Part shown: positions 12,587-24,487 of the stretch, in pieces
Layout of the letters: each line of letters begins with the position of its first letter
Position numbering within the stretch: the stretch's first letter is position 1
From: Ulva prolifera
Lineage: Eukaryota; Chlorophyta; Ulvophyceae; Ulvales; Ulvaceae
Reading direction: 5' to 3'
Length of the DNA: 64,000 nucleotides
Assembly: GCA_023078555.1 (NCBI GenBank)
Contig: CM041203.1
Span: forward strand, 3,639,981 to 3,703,980
Translations under genes and position numbers: made by a program
Notes under the pieces: model-generated
Databases searched by the model: none
Told to the model about the DNA's origin: nothing
What the model saw: the letters and a program-made list of their open reading frames with translations, nothing else

Positions 12587-15500
12587 GGTGGAACGGTGGT
12601 CAATTATGACGAAAGCCAGGTGTCGGACGTGCTGGTGGAGGGAGAGTCGATAGGGAGGGTCGCCCCCCATATCGAGGTGCAGCCACTGTTTCCTGTATCT
12701 GGCATCCAACCTCTTGGAAGCATGGTTCAAACATCACGAGCAAAGACATATCAGAAAACCAGTCTGGCTTGAAGATCTTCGTCGAAGTGGCTTCTGTTCT
12801 CCAGGTCACAGTGGTTTTTATGTGTACCCTCGCTGTTGTGCAGTCGACGGTGCAGAGCATGTCAGCATGGTGCAACGGTAAAAGTATATGCTGATCATGC
12901 CTCTTCCGCAATGCTTCGAAACTGTCTCGTCCCATGTGGTGACTGATCTGCTTTGTGTGCGGCTCTGCAGCACTGCCCATACGCACTCTACCAACATTAG
13001 ACCAGGTAAAATATATTCACATTGCCCCGTTGCTGCCTCCAAGGATTGAAGCTCTTGTATTTTGCTTGCATCCTCCAACAAATTTCTTGACGGTCGGCAT
13101 TCCAGTGTGTTCCTATCTTACAGGACACCGGTGAATGCAAAGTGATTGATGCGTCCGGAGCGTATGTGATGCCAGGCGGAATAGACCCCCATACTCATCT
13201 AGAGATGCCTTTCATGGGCACCACAGCGGTTGACGACTTCTACACGTGCGCATCTCATGACCTCCTCACCGAGCTTCCACTGATCGATAGATCTGATGTG
13301 ATTCCGACACGGACTGTGTCACATGGTGCCCAAGAAAGCACATCGCCTGGCAACACCTAGCTGCCATTACAAACACAGGAAAGTATGGATTGCCAATCCA
13401 TGACAACACCATGGCAAATGATGTGCCTGCTCCAGACTCTGTCAGATGTGGTTCGCAGGGGCCACAGAGCTGCCTTGGCGGGTGGCACCACGATGCACAT
13501 CGACTTTGTGCTTCCCATTGAAGGAAACATTGCACAGGGGCTTAAATCGTATCACAACAAGGCCAAGAAAGGCTGTATGGACTTTGCATTCCACGTTGCT
13601 GTCACGAGCTGGAATGATGAGGTCTCCAGGGATATGAAGGAGGCAGTGAAAGCAGGGGTCAACTCGTTCAAGTTCTTCCTTGCCTACAAAGTGAGAATAA
13701 TCTTTCATCTTTCAAATTGTTGCCTGAAATTTGGCTTAGATGTCCATCATGACAATCAATCTGTCTCTGACACTCATTTGCACTGGGCTGCATCATCTTT
13801 CAGCCTGCTCTCAGAGGCAGTCTGCTTGCGTATAAGGTTATTGTCAAACACAGTCTCAGGCCGCTTCGCGGAAATGCGCCATAATCTTGAGCTACAGATC
13901 ATTAACTGTCAATCGCCGACAATTTGGACCTCATCTTGAGCACTCCGACCGCAGGCACATGGGCACTATGCAGGGTGCACTGATGGTGTCAGATGAACAG
14001 TTCCTGAATGGGCTGAAGCGTTGCAAGGAGCTCGGAGCCCTGGCAATGGTGCACGCTGAAAACGGGGACGCTGTTCAAATGGGCCAGGAGGCGACGATTG
14101 CAGCGGGTATCACAGCACCCCATGGCCACGGCCTGTCGCGGCCAGCAGTGCTGGAGGGCGAGGCCACGGGCCGTGCCATCCGACTGGCCTCCTTTGTGAA
14201 CACGCCGCTTTACGTCGTACATGTGATGAGTATAGACGCACTGGACGAGGTGCGCACCAGGCTTGCAGAGCTCACCTCACTTTCTGGCTGCCTGGCTAGC
14301 AGTCTTCAGTCTTTGGCGCTGTCTACTAGGTCGAGGAGGTCCTTGCACAGGAACCTTGATGAACTTGAAAAGGGACTGTAGGCTTCTGTGAGTGGGAAAG
14401 ATTCTGATTGAATAGCTGGTGTGCATGATCCTTTGCAAGGGAGTTGTTGGAATCACGTCTGCTGTGGGACTGGCAGAAAGATTGGATTGCAAAATCACTC
14501 TCAATCCATGGCCACGAGCATAGCGACCTGGCTAATCCTGGTCCTGCGACTTAAAAATTGAAGGGAGTAGAATGGGCCGTTTCAGTCCAAGCTTTTTTGT
14601 TTATAAACCGTTTTGCGATGCTGTCCCCAGGATGAATCAGGGAGCCAGGGACTTGGCAATCAGCGGGACAGGGCAGCAGCCCGTGCGCTGCTATGCAGGT
14701 CACGCGGGCGCAACGTCAGGGCTTGAGGGTCATAGGGGAGCCAGTGGTGTCTGGCCTGGCCCTAGATGACTCGCTGACATGGCACCCGGACTTCAGGGTG
14801 GCTGCACAGTATGTCATGAGCCCGCCGATCCGAAGCGCTGAGCACCGACCGGAGCTAAAAAAGGCCCTGGCAGGTGGCCTGCTGCATCTCGTGGCGACAG
14901 ACCATGCTGTGTTCAACAGCACGCAGAAGGCCATGGGCAGTGGAGACTTCCGGAAGATCCCAAACGGTGTCAATGGCATTGAGGAGCGCTTGCATGTGGT
15001 GTGGGAGGACATGGTGTGATCCGCTGTGCACTATGGAGCACTCCCTGCTATCGACAATAATGTGTGGTACACGCGTCACCTCTACATGCGTCAATCGCTT
15101 GTCTCAAATGTTGGAATTCAAAACGGATGCAGGTCAACAGCGGACTGATGTCACCGGAGAGGTTTGTAGAGGTGACTTCCACCATGGCAGCAAAAGTGTT
15201 CAATATATTCCCACGCAAGGGCTCGGTGTCAGTCGGGGCAGATGCTGACATCATTGTGCTAGACCCTCATGTGAAGCACACTATATCTGCCCAGACACAT
15301 CATTCGCAGATTGACACAAATGTTTACGAGGGCAAACATGTCCGTGGCAAGGTGTGAAAGCGTTTGATGCATGCTCAGGGTGTACAACGGATCAGACGTG
15401 GCTGTGATGCGCATCGAGAACAGTAGTGACAACGGATTCGTGCAGGTGGTCACAACCATCAGCAGGGGGAGACTGGCATGGCACAACAACGAATTCTTGC

Positions 15501-15664
15501 TGTCACCGGGATCGTCCCGCTTCATATCAACGCCACCAGGAGGTCCCCTGTTCCATGGACTTGACAAGCAAGATGGAGCCAAAACTATACATCCTGCAAG
15601 TCTCAATCGGCTACATCACACACAGCCCTTGTTGCAATCCATTGACAGCCATGAAGAGCTTTGA
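12587..15664 (+). CDS. Dihydropyrimidinase
   Basis: This enzyme opens dihydrouracil and dihydrothymine rings to N-carbamoyl beta-amino acids (EC 3.5.2.2), step two of reductive pyrimidine breakdown. Exons in consistent phase are 12587-12676, 13124-13245, 13459-13690, 13974-14249, 14699-15013, 15133-15351 and 15446-15664. A 5' exon with the start codon lies upstream (12.4-12.58 kb) and was not fixed. The binuclear zinc site is complete: HTHLE in the second exon, the carbamylated Lys in SFKFFLAYK at the third exon's end, His in MVHAENGD and in YVVHVMS, and Asp in VATDHAVFN. The C-terminus PLFHGLDKQD is the signature of eukaryotic and bacterial dihydropyrimidinases and hydantoinases. No signal peptide could be judged. 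The stop lies 280 bp from the convergent GUN4 stop. A hydantoinase or CRMP-like role is less likely because all metal ligands are kept. Confidence 0.85.
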
Positions 15665-15943
15665 GGCTCGTGGACAGCATCATGTCGCATTGGCCCCAGC
15701 TGGGGATGAGATTTCTGTACTTCTGTACAACATGCAGAACCACCTTTCTGCAGTACCTTGCAAACACAGCTCGCATCATGTACTCGCTGGCCAGTATCAA
15801 CAACCTTATTGAAAACGCCTTTACACACATCAAATGTCATGACACCTGGCTGTTGTAACACCCCACCACCTAGCAAGAGAACGCACTCTAGGCGCTGTGA
15901 ACTGACATGTACACGGTACTGGCACTACTGTGATGAAAGGCTT

Positions 15944-17065
15944 TCAATCTGACCATGAGTTGAGCTTGTCCTTCTTGTCAAATGCAGGATGCTGCAGAAT
16001 TGCCTGAAACAGCTGTGTTCCCCTGAGAGCGTTGGTCAGAGGCAAGTGGCCTTTGCATGCTGTGTCCAGGTCGTAAACGAACTCAGCGGGCCATGCCCGG
16101 TAATTTCGGTTTTCCCCGGAGAGCCACTCAATGGCCAAGAAGAACTTGGACCACTGCTGGTTGCATGCGCGCCAAACCTGGCGCTGCACAGAGAACCCGA
16201 ATTTGCCGTTGGAGCTTGCCTTCCACAGCTCATCGAAGGTCTGCATATCCTCAATGGGGATTTCTCCGACCTGCATGTGCAAGAGAGCAGTCGCCAGTCG
16301 TTTGAGCAGGCGGCCGCATAAAAAGCGATGAAAAGCCAGGTCCTTGGTGTCTGTAACTGATGATCAGATTTGCCCAGCTTATTCAAGGCTGTAGCCACAA
16401 GGTATGTACAGTACCAGCGGGCACACCTCAGAGAACCAAACCCAGCCGCGCTCTTGCGCAGCCTCCCCAGCCACCTCTATGAGCTTTTTACGGTGGATAT
16501 CGTCAGCTTTGAGAAAGTCTTGTTCCTTCAAGGCCTCTCTCAAAGGCTCGTAGTCAATACCACGCTGCACCAGAATGCTACGGTGACGATGGCATCATGA
16601 TGCAAGGGCCCCTGAGTAGGTCTGCATCTTTCGCAAATCACATACTATCGCAGTGAATATGACCAAGATGTCAATCTTAGCGCGTATACTGTTGGAGTGA
16701 GTGACAGTTCAAGAGTGCTTCGTGCACCAGCGCGGCTTGCACCGGCCGGGACGTGGTCGTCGATCTACCAGTTACCGTATTCAGAGAAACCACACCCCTG
16801 ATTTCAGCTCCACAGCGTCAAGCGCACTCTCGATGCTGTCACCAGCACTGCTTGTCCCACTGCTTTTCGGTCCCATGAGATCGGCGGACGTGCCTTGGAA
16901 TAGTGGCACGTCTTCGAACTCCGTTGACGAACTACGGCAAACACAGCCTTGCCGAAGCGAAACATTCACGCGATACGATAGGGTATTCCGCGGTGCGCGA
17001 ATACCCGCTGTACGCGAGGTTGGGACGGATAAACAGGCTTTCATAGCGAAGTCACGCTTGTTCAA
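15944..17065 (-). CDS. GUN4: GUN4 tetrapyrrole-binding protein, chloroplastic
   Basis: GUN4 binds protoporphyrin IX and Mg-protoporphyrin IX and stimulates magnesium chelatase in chlorophyll synthesis; it is also tied to plastid-to-nucleus signalling. Three exons join in phase 0: 17065-16796, 16564-16427 and 16270-15944, giving 244 residues including a long N-terminal extension. The first 50-odd residues, rich in Arg, Ser and Thr with few acids, look like a chloroplast transit peptide. The GUN4 core begins at RGIDYEPLREALKEQDFLKA across the first junction. It continues with GWVWFSEV/GEIPIEDMQTFDELW across the second, then NGKFGFSVQRQVW, and ends near KGHLPLTN. The Trp- and Phe-rich binding-pocket region is intact. 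Length and exon phases support a complete functional gene. It is convergent with dihydropyrimidinase, and a gene-poor 4-kb stretch lies on its 5' side. Confidence 0.9.
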
Positions 17066-17165
17066 TATTTGAACAAAACTTTGGACAGCAAGCGCTCAGA
17101 TACTACTCACATGTTCTCCTGGTGCTGACAGTATTCATGTCGTGAAGCAAGCATGGCTAGGCGCC

Positions 17166-17185
17166 AACGAGACACATGTCTCGTT
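17166..17185. repeat. Perfect 8-bp hairpin upstream of GUN4
   Basis: AACGAGAC and GTCTCGTT pair perfectly around the loop ACAT. It lies about 100 bp upstream of the GUN4 start codon, inside its probable promoter or 5' UTR. Its function is unknown and chance occurrence is possible. Confidence 0.6.
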
Positions 17186-17802
17186 TGCCCCTCCACCGTG
17201 GTGCACCTCAGCGTATCTGCTGCCAGATGCATGCGGTGCACACATGTTCAGCAACGTTTTGGACTGCATTACGCAGTGTTCCGGCGCCCCTCCCGAAACA
17301 CCTTTTCTGGACTCTGATGACACCGTACATCAATAAATTCGTGATGCATTGTGTATGTATGATCATACAGACGAGGCAGCAGTTGCAGCGGTGCGTCATG
17401 GGCATGATTGCGTGGGAGCCGGTGTGTGGACGTTTGTGCATGCGATGTTGTGATTGGCCATGGGGGTGGTGCAGAATGGCTGTAGTGCCTCGGAGCTAGG
17501 TGACGGCTGCGGTGTGGCTTTGTTGTGCTGTGTCCCTGAGCGGTTTCAGCAATGCCGCCTGGCTGTCCAACTTTGTGTCTACATTAGCGACTGTGCAGCT
17601 GTGACACGGGCAGCTGCAGCGATTGGTCAGGGTGCACAGGTCCCATGCTGCATCGACATCCAGGATGCTCACTGAGAATTGCTCAGTCCGTTGTATTGCT
17701 CGAAACACACATATCCAATCAGACGCGTGGCGTGAATCAATTGTCTATGCTTGCCCTGCTTGTGGGCGAACTCCACAAAAATCTGCGACGCAAACCCGGC
17801 GT

Positions 17803-17822
17803 CGCGAGTCCATCGACTCGCG
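17803..17822. repeat. Perfect 8-bp GC-rich hairpin
   Basis: CGCGAGTC and GACTCGCG pair perfectly around the loop CATC, and further GAGTCGCGA words follow directly. It has the same geometry (8-bp stem, 4-nt loop) as the hairpin 640 bp closer to GUN4. Confidence 0.6.
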
Positions 17823-20247
17823 AGTCGCGACCGTCAAGTCGACAAGTCAAAAACGTCGTCCTTGATACCCCCGGTAGCTCGAAAGCTGTAGCATCTTCAC
17901 AGCGTCTACTGTCGAGTCCACTGCACAGGGCGATTACTGAGATGACATCATTTTGCGCTGCTGCTCGTTGTACCGAAGCGCCATGAATACTCAATAAATG
18001 GCCGGCCCATGCACTAGCTGTCTCGAGATATGGTGCTCCACAGAATGATGACTGCAGGGAACAGATGAAATATACCCGAACTTGATCTGTATGTGTCTGT
18101 TCCAAAGATTCTTACTTGTTTCGAAGCACTTACACATTTGACAACTATCGCAGCATTGAAGCAGCACACAAGAACGTGCTGTCTCCGCCCATCTGCACCA
18201 CAGTGTGGGATCCCGGGCCTTCAGTTGCCTGCCGTGCGACCCACAAAGGTCTTGCCAGATACTGCATATTCGCCTCAGTCCGCTCATCCTCAAAACCTCA
18301 CGCCTCTGTTCATCTTGTGGCAGAGATGCCAACACAGCCAATTGGGCGTGGGTGCATCGGTTACTGCCACAATCCATGCACTGTTTTCATCCTGGATACG
18401 GGGCTACCAACACTCACAGCCATGCCAATACTGCATGTTAATAGCTTTGTTCCACCCGTCGGCTACAACGCAAGGGCACATGATCAGGCCAGCTTGTGCT
18501 GGGAACGCGTTGCAACGCTTCAAATCGCATCACGTGTGATGCACCTTAGGATGCTTCAGTGATTCAAGGATACCAGCGACACGCAAGAACCCATATTCGC
18601 TCCCAGGTGAGGTTGATGTTTGCGTTGGTCAAATTCTGTTGTCTCCAGGCTTGCAGAAACCCGATGAAGTATCGCACCGTCACCACCGTCGCAAACCGCG
18701 TCGCAACTTATGTGAAGGCTACAAATGCATCCTCGCGGACGTCTGTACGCAAAGTCTGCACTGTTTCGTACTGTATGGCATACGTCAATGAACGTCTGAC
18801 GACTCGATCGACATGCTTCGCTGACCTGGGCTCGAGTCGTTGTGCTGTTGTCACACGGCGCGTATCGTACTTGCATGTACAGTCTGTCTTGCATTTTTGC
18901 CGTGCAATGGCCCGAGCTCATGTGGTTTGGTTTACCTGCCAATGCTGTATACATGGAGCGTTGGTGCAACACGCGCCTCTCGACACCGACAAAGATCATG
19001 CACGCATACTCTTTCGCCCTTAGACGTCTTTTCACTGCATGCCACCGAAGTAATGACACAGGTCCTTGGTGGGCCATGTCGTTTGTAGAGCTTGCGCTTG
19101 CTCACAGGCTGTGATCATGTATGCCACATTTTTTCTATCCAGCTTGCACTACGGCAAGCTTGACAAGCTTTGGTGATCTGCAGTGATAGATCAGCACATG
19201 ATCACGTGTGACTATTGCAACGAATTTGGTGCTTTGAACTTGTGCAATGCAGGTATTGCATCATGATTAAGCCTGGTTCTGCGGTGTATAAACGAGGAAA
19301 TATACCCGGTTCATGGGAATATATTCCACGTACTCCGGTATATATCATATATTCTGGATCTAAGCAAAACACAATCATGCAGCTAACTAGCAACTCAGAA
19401 AAGCTCTGCGCATTTGATCTTCTGCACATGTTTTTCATCACCTTTTGGCACCTTGTGACGAAGTTTCAGCTGTTTTGGAGCAAGGGACATCGCTGTGTGA
19501 CGCATTCCATCAATTCGGATTCCTCAAAATCGAGCTCAATGCTATGTTGACTTATCGCTATTGATGCAATGTGATGACAATTCGGATTAAAACAAGAGTC
19601 ATATCAATAGAAAGAAAAGAGTCCTTTCTACATTATATGACCATGTTATTGAGAACGTAATATACACACAGCTATGTGCTCGTGTAATACCCTCGAAATC
19701 TGCAGCCGGCTGGGTATGCATGTGCCCAGTCGCCCCTACGCCATCATGGCTGCAGCGCCAACCAGCAGATCACTGCTCAACATTCCCTGTGATGTAGCTA
19801 CTGACGACATCAACATAAGGTGACGTCGAAGCGCTGCACTTCGCAGCAGGATGCCGGTGCAAATGCAGTACAGGTAGCTGTACCGGCATGCACTGAACCT
19901 GCGTGGCATCATTGCCTACATGACATAGCATACGCACTACACAACACTCACGGCATCATTTATCCCATGTGTAAACTGACTCTGCAACAGGAAAAGAGCA
20001 TGTGCACACCGTACGGAAGCTCTAGATACACTATGGACCAGGCGCTGGCGGGCATGGCGCGAGATGTGACCTTGCGGTATGCTTCGCGAGCCCGTGTCCA
20101 AGAGATACGCAATTTCTGGCTCGGGGCCTTGGTAGAGCCCTCTACGACCATGAGATCAGAGCACGCAAGTTGATCAGCTCGTGAACAACAGTCTGCGCGC
20201 ACAACAACCAGGCTTGAGCACTTACGCAGCCTTACCGAACGGTCAAG

Positions 20248-20333
20248 TATTCCGGAATAGCGGTATATCGGTGATGTAGCGGTAGATTAGGGTACATGGG
20301 TGGTCGCAAATACTATTCCGGAATAGCGGTATA
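20248..20333. repeat. Direct repeat of a 20-mer containing a 12-bp palindrome
   Basis: TATTCCGGAATAGCGGTATA occurs at 20248-20267 and again at 20314-20333. Its first 12 bases form a perfect palindrome (TATTCCGGAATA). GAACGGT at 20237-20243 and its complement ACCGTTC at 20333-20339 flank the pair, so the unit looks like a small framed repeat or degraded miniature transposon. Related words (GGAATATATTCC, ATACCGGTAT) occur nearby. Confidence 0.75.
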
Positions 20334-20516
20334 CCGTTCAGGGAAAGATCTCGGAGCACCCAAATGTTCCCAATATGCCGCACTTTTTAAATATACCGAC
20401 ACTGTTCCCAAATATTCTATACCGGTATGTCTACCTGTACCGGCATTGGCCAGCCCTAAGCATGATGCATCAGCACGGTGGGTGGTGACACTCTCATGAA
20501 TCATGAGCGGTGTGCT

Positions 20517-20541
20517 CCCCCCCCCCCCCCCCCCCCCCCCC
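20517..20541. repeat. Homopolymer run of 25 C
   Basis: Twenty-five consecutive C residues; the length may be affected by slippage or sequencing. Confidence 0.95.
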
Positions 20542-20739
20542 GGCTTAATTTTGTTCATTGATCCCCGATTGCCACATTCCATCATCATAACATGAATTCT
20601 AATACTTTTTATTCCCCAACGTTGGTGTTGCGGATGTCATCGTGCAGTCGTCAGTGCCTGCACTCTATGTGTGCCTGCTCCCCCTTCTCTGGGGCGCGAG
20701 CGTAAACTTTGCTGAGTGCATCAAATCAATGTGCATGTC

Positions 20740-20870
20740 TTCATGCATGTTGGCCATACTGCTGTCCGGAAGACCATGAAGAGCACATGTTCTGAGGTAG
20801 AAAGTTCACTGGTTGAAGACCATGACGAGTACATGGTGTTCCGGACAGCAGTATGGCCAACATGCATGAA
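20740..20870. repeat. Long inverted repeat (32-bp perfect arms, 67-bp spacer)
   Basis: Bases 20740-20771 are the exact reverse complement of 20839-20870. With one mismatch the pairing extends inward by seven bases on each side (20740-20778 with 20832-20870). The spacer and outer flank also carry direct-repeat copies of an AGACCATGA(A/C)GAG(C/T)ACATG word. The transcript of either strand would fold into a long stem. It may be a foldback or miniature element, or a small-RNA precursor; no protein is implied even though both strands have open frames here. Confidence 0.85.
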
Positions 20871-21161
20871 GAGTACATACTGCTCTCTCGCTGTCTCGAT
20901 GTCACCATCTGGCCCGACTAATCGCGGCCACGCGGTTTTCGGATGCTGCGATGGCAACCAAGCTGTCTTTGCTGTCTTTGTCGAACCGGGACTGATCGTT
21001 CTCGAGCCATGCTACCCACTGTGACAAAGGGTCACATTGGACCTGGTCGCCGCCGATAACCTCGAAGGTAAGCCTGCTCTTGACGCGTTACGCCTGGTCG
21101 ATATTGCTTCTGTGCCTGCATCACTTTGACAAGCGATCATCTGGAGCACAGTTCACGTGTA

Positions 21162-24114
21162 TTATGGCTGCGAAAGGGTCATGGTTCTCGAACAGTATCC
21201 TGAGAAGCCATGCGACGACGCTGCCAGCCCCAGACAACAAACGAAACGACCCAAACACCGCCATATCGTTCTACGAAAGGATACCCGATGAAGATATCTC
21301 ACTGCCTCAATTTGAGGAATGGGCGATCGCGCGCCTGAGAGGTGTGCTTCTTCGCGAATTCAAGCATCGGTAGTGTTCAGATCGATGGATCAACAATTTC
21401 CGAATCTGCCTCTGCAGTCCTGAAAGGAATAGAGTTTTTCAAATCTCAAAACAGAAAGGACGCAGAGTTGCAAAGCTGCGTTTCGAAGCTGTTGGAGAAG
21501 CATATGAAGGTCCGCGTGTTTGTATTGAGCCGTCCACAAGGACTGACTCCTCACAGCTATGCATTCACCATGTCGGGTTGGTTCAGGTCCCCGATGATCC
21601 TTCAGCAACGTTGCTTCTCGACCGGTGTTCTCACTTCATCTTGCGGCTGGCATTCTGTCGCACGGAAGAGCACCGCCGCTGGCTTGCTGCCCAAGAAGTT
21701 GAGCTGTTCCGCCATCGATATAGTTCGCTTCATGGCCCTGAAAAGGTGCGCCTGTCTGAAGCCTTGCACGACTACACTTGCCCAGGGTCAAATATGGTCA
21801 AATGTAGCACCGCATGGGTGAAGCGGTTGTGTCCTATCTTGTTTTTCGCGTGCTTTTCCCCCGTCCCCCCAAAAGCCTCGGGCGTCACCTCGGCCCAGAA
21901 TGTTAGCGCACTGCCTTGAAGCAAGGCCATATGGGTGCTGCAATGCTTTCAGCTCATACCTGTTTTGATGGTGTGGCATATCTGCGTGTAGCTCATCTAT
22001 CACTGCCAACTACACAACCAAGACAAAATGCGGCGTTGTACGAGTGCTGCTCTGCAAACTGTGACACAGGGTGCTCGCGAAGAGCGTGTGATGTAGCAGC
22101 TTCTCCATGGCTGAAGTGATCTTGGTCACTGTTCACTGGATGTGAATGATCATGTCTGCTTAATACATTGCATAATCACAATCCTCATGCAGGGGAGAGA
22201 TGTCTTTGCGTTGCCCTTGTAGTACTTAGCATGTCACAAATATATCACTGACGCAATTGTCATGACACGCAGTTGTCATGCTGTAGGCCGAGTTTCTTGC
22301 ACAAAGAAATCTCCCCTATGCAAGGGCAACTGATGATGAAGTTCAAGCCTACAGCAAGGAACTGTCTCAAGTAGCCCTGCATGTGGGTAAAGGTCGACTT
22401 ACAGAAAAGATGACAACAGTTCCACTAGAGGACCTGTTAGGGATGGAGTTTCACCGCGTGCCGTTCGGACAGGTTTTGTCCTGTCATTTGTGTCGGTAGT
22501 CGGCAGTCAGGTTTAACCACAGGTGCCAAGTTTGATTGTACGTGCAGGTGCCTGATCTTGTTGCCACCAGAAGAGTGTTCTTGACCAAGGGAGTTGCTTT
22601 TGTCCCCAGCGATATGCTTTCATCAGTGGTCGCTGGCTTGTTCCGCCAGCATGTAATCAAGAGTTTGGTCATGACAGCTGGCAGAAGAGCCACGTCTAGT
22701 GATGGCCAAGAGAACAGTAGACTCACTCCTATTCTAACTTCCCTGACAACAAGGTGCTCCACCTATGCGCGAACTGTACGCATGATGGTGGATGTGCACG
22801 GCCTTGCTGTGAACTCTGAGCGTTGATGTTGCTTAACCAGGCCGACGATACCATGCACGGTGATGGCGGTACAAGAGTGCATGCATTCAGTCAGGATCAG
22901 GAGTGAGACACTGTCCACAGTTGAGCGTATTGTGTCTGCTGTGAAGGCATATAACACATGAAGTGGGTGGAGCTTCTCAACAAGCTGGCAATGGCGCTCG
23001 CATCTCCCTCAGCCAGATTCCTGCACTGGCGCAGAAGTATTTCCCACTATGCATGCAGCACCTCTATGGTGCAGTCATGACTGATCACCACTTGCGGCAT
23101 GCCGGCCGCATGCAACTCGGACTATTCCTGAAAGGTGCCGGCCTGACCATGGAGGAGAGCCTGATGTTCTGGCGGCAAGCGTTTGCAGCAAGGACACCTG
23201 GGGAAAAATTCGACAAGGAATATTCATACAATATCCGTCATAGCTATGGTAAGGAAGGCAGTCGTAAGGATTATGAGCCTCAAAACTGTCGGAAAATTAT
23301 TCTGGGTGGCAACCCAGGTGTAGGGGAGTCACATGGGTGCCCCTTCAAGACCTTGGATGCTGCTGCACTACGTGCTGCCATGTCCCGGTCTGGGGTACCT
23401 GCAGAGTGCGGTCCACCAGCTCCTGTACAACATGCAAACGGTGTGTTGTTTAATTGCATTGGAAGAACGGGGACCAACTCTCCTTGGTGCCTTTCAAGCA
23501 AGCATCAGAGGCTGAATGGTGCCCTACACTGAATTGTGATTTGAGCTTCAAGAATGCGCATGTCGATATGTGCGTGGCCTAGCCAGTCGCAACAAAGATT
23601 CAACAGATTACCATTGTGTACGGTTTATCTCGTCAACTCACATCCAATCATCTATTGATATGCGTTTGAGCATTGCAGGTCAGCTGCAATGGCATTGGAC
23701 AAGGCGAAAGACGGCCATTATCAGATTGCATGCGAGTCTGTTTTTGAAGGGTTATTTGGTGAGAAGCCAAATGAGTCAGTCATACATCCAAATCGGTACC
23801 TAGCAGACGCTCTGGAGATCCAGCAGCGTGGCCAGGACGCGGCGGCGACATCCCCTGCTGCTTCTGGGGCTGTGCAGGATACCCAAGCCACCTGCTCTGG
23901 AACACCAGCTGGCATACAGACGCCAGGGTTGCTTACCCCAGGCACAAGTATGAGCCTGCAGCAGCAGCAATCATTCATGAGAACACCAATAAATATTACT
24001 CCTAATCTTGGGGCGGGGGCAGCTCAGCGTATGCTAACTCCAGGGCAGCAGCTGGCAGCAACGCCAACTGCCATCGCAGGTTTACCTGTTGCAGGCCTTC
24101 ACAACCCGGCGTAG
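21162..24114 (+). CDS. PRI2: DNA primase large subunit
   Basis: This is the regulatory subunit of eukaryotic primase, which with the small subunit and DNA polymerase alpha lays RNA-DNA primers in the nucleus. ATG at 21162 opens the first exon (SFYERIPDEDISLPQFEEWA). Later exons read SHFILRLAFCRTEEHRRW (about 21630) and LAQRNLPYARATDDEVQAYS to FHRVPFGQ (about 22285-22478, an exon without ATG). VATRRVFLTKGVAFVPSDML follows near 22560. The 4Fe-4S domain starts at about 22985: FPLCMQHLYGAV, DHHLRHAGRMQLGLFLKG, YNIRHSYGKEG and HGCPF. The last exon, after 23680, reads GHYQIAC. The four cluster cysteines (FPLC, PQNC, HGC, QIAC) are all present. The tail after residue HPNRY is Gln-, Thr- and Pro-rich, longer than usual and low in complexity. 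Exon borders apart from those named are approximate. Confidence 0.88.
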
Positions 24115-24487
24115 CCTTGACCTGCTCATAGTACGTATCGTTCTTATAGTGTAATAACTCTTCATAGTCGTCCTTCTGGCATGACACCCGCACTGCGTTG
24201 AGCTTGTTCTGCATGCATTTGCCTAAAACCGGCTTGCATTCTTTCTCTACTTTGGGGCGTCTGTGACGTCCTTTGCATTGTATACACTCCGTGCAATACT
24301 TGTGTGATCACACGACTGCGCGAATGCTGCGTTCCCGGCTGACGCTCCGCTGGAAGCAACCCGGCGATCAGGCTACGACGCCACTTTGCGTTCCCTAGAG
24401 TGTTCATCACGCCACAATGAAAGCCGGCAGACCCAATGGCCCTGCTGATCCCACCAAGGCTACCTCATCAGCGATGTTGCAGTTGCG

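Larger units (their letters stand above)
17066..21161. other. Gene-poor stretch between GUN4 and the primase gene
   Basis: No protein here could be recognised. Open frames such as those at 18.56-19.08 kb on either strand lack family motifs or a convincing exon pattern. The stretch holds two short perfect hairpins (17166-17185 and 17803-17822), AT-rich sequence with CCGGTATA-like words (19.28-20.43 kb), a 25-C run and a large inverted repeat at 20.74-20.87 kb, all listed separately. The bases just above 17066 are the likely GUN4 promoter; I see no clear box elements. Confidence 0.4.

Noticed and set aside
20716-21024. Open frames on both strands over the inverted repeat (sharing HVGHTAVR)
   Set aside because: The shared peptide is a consequence of the inverted arms; there is no other sign of coding.
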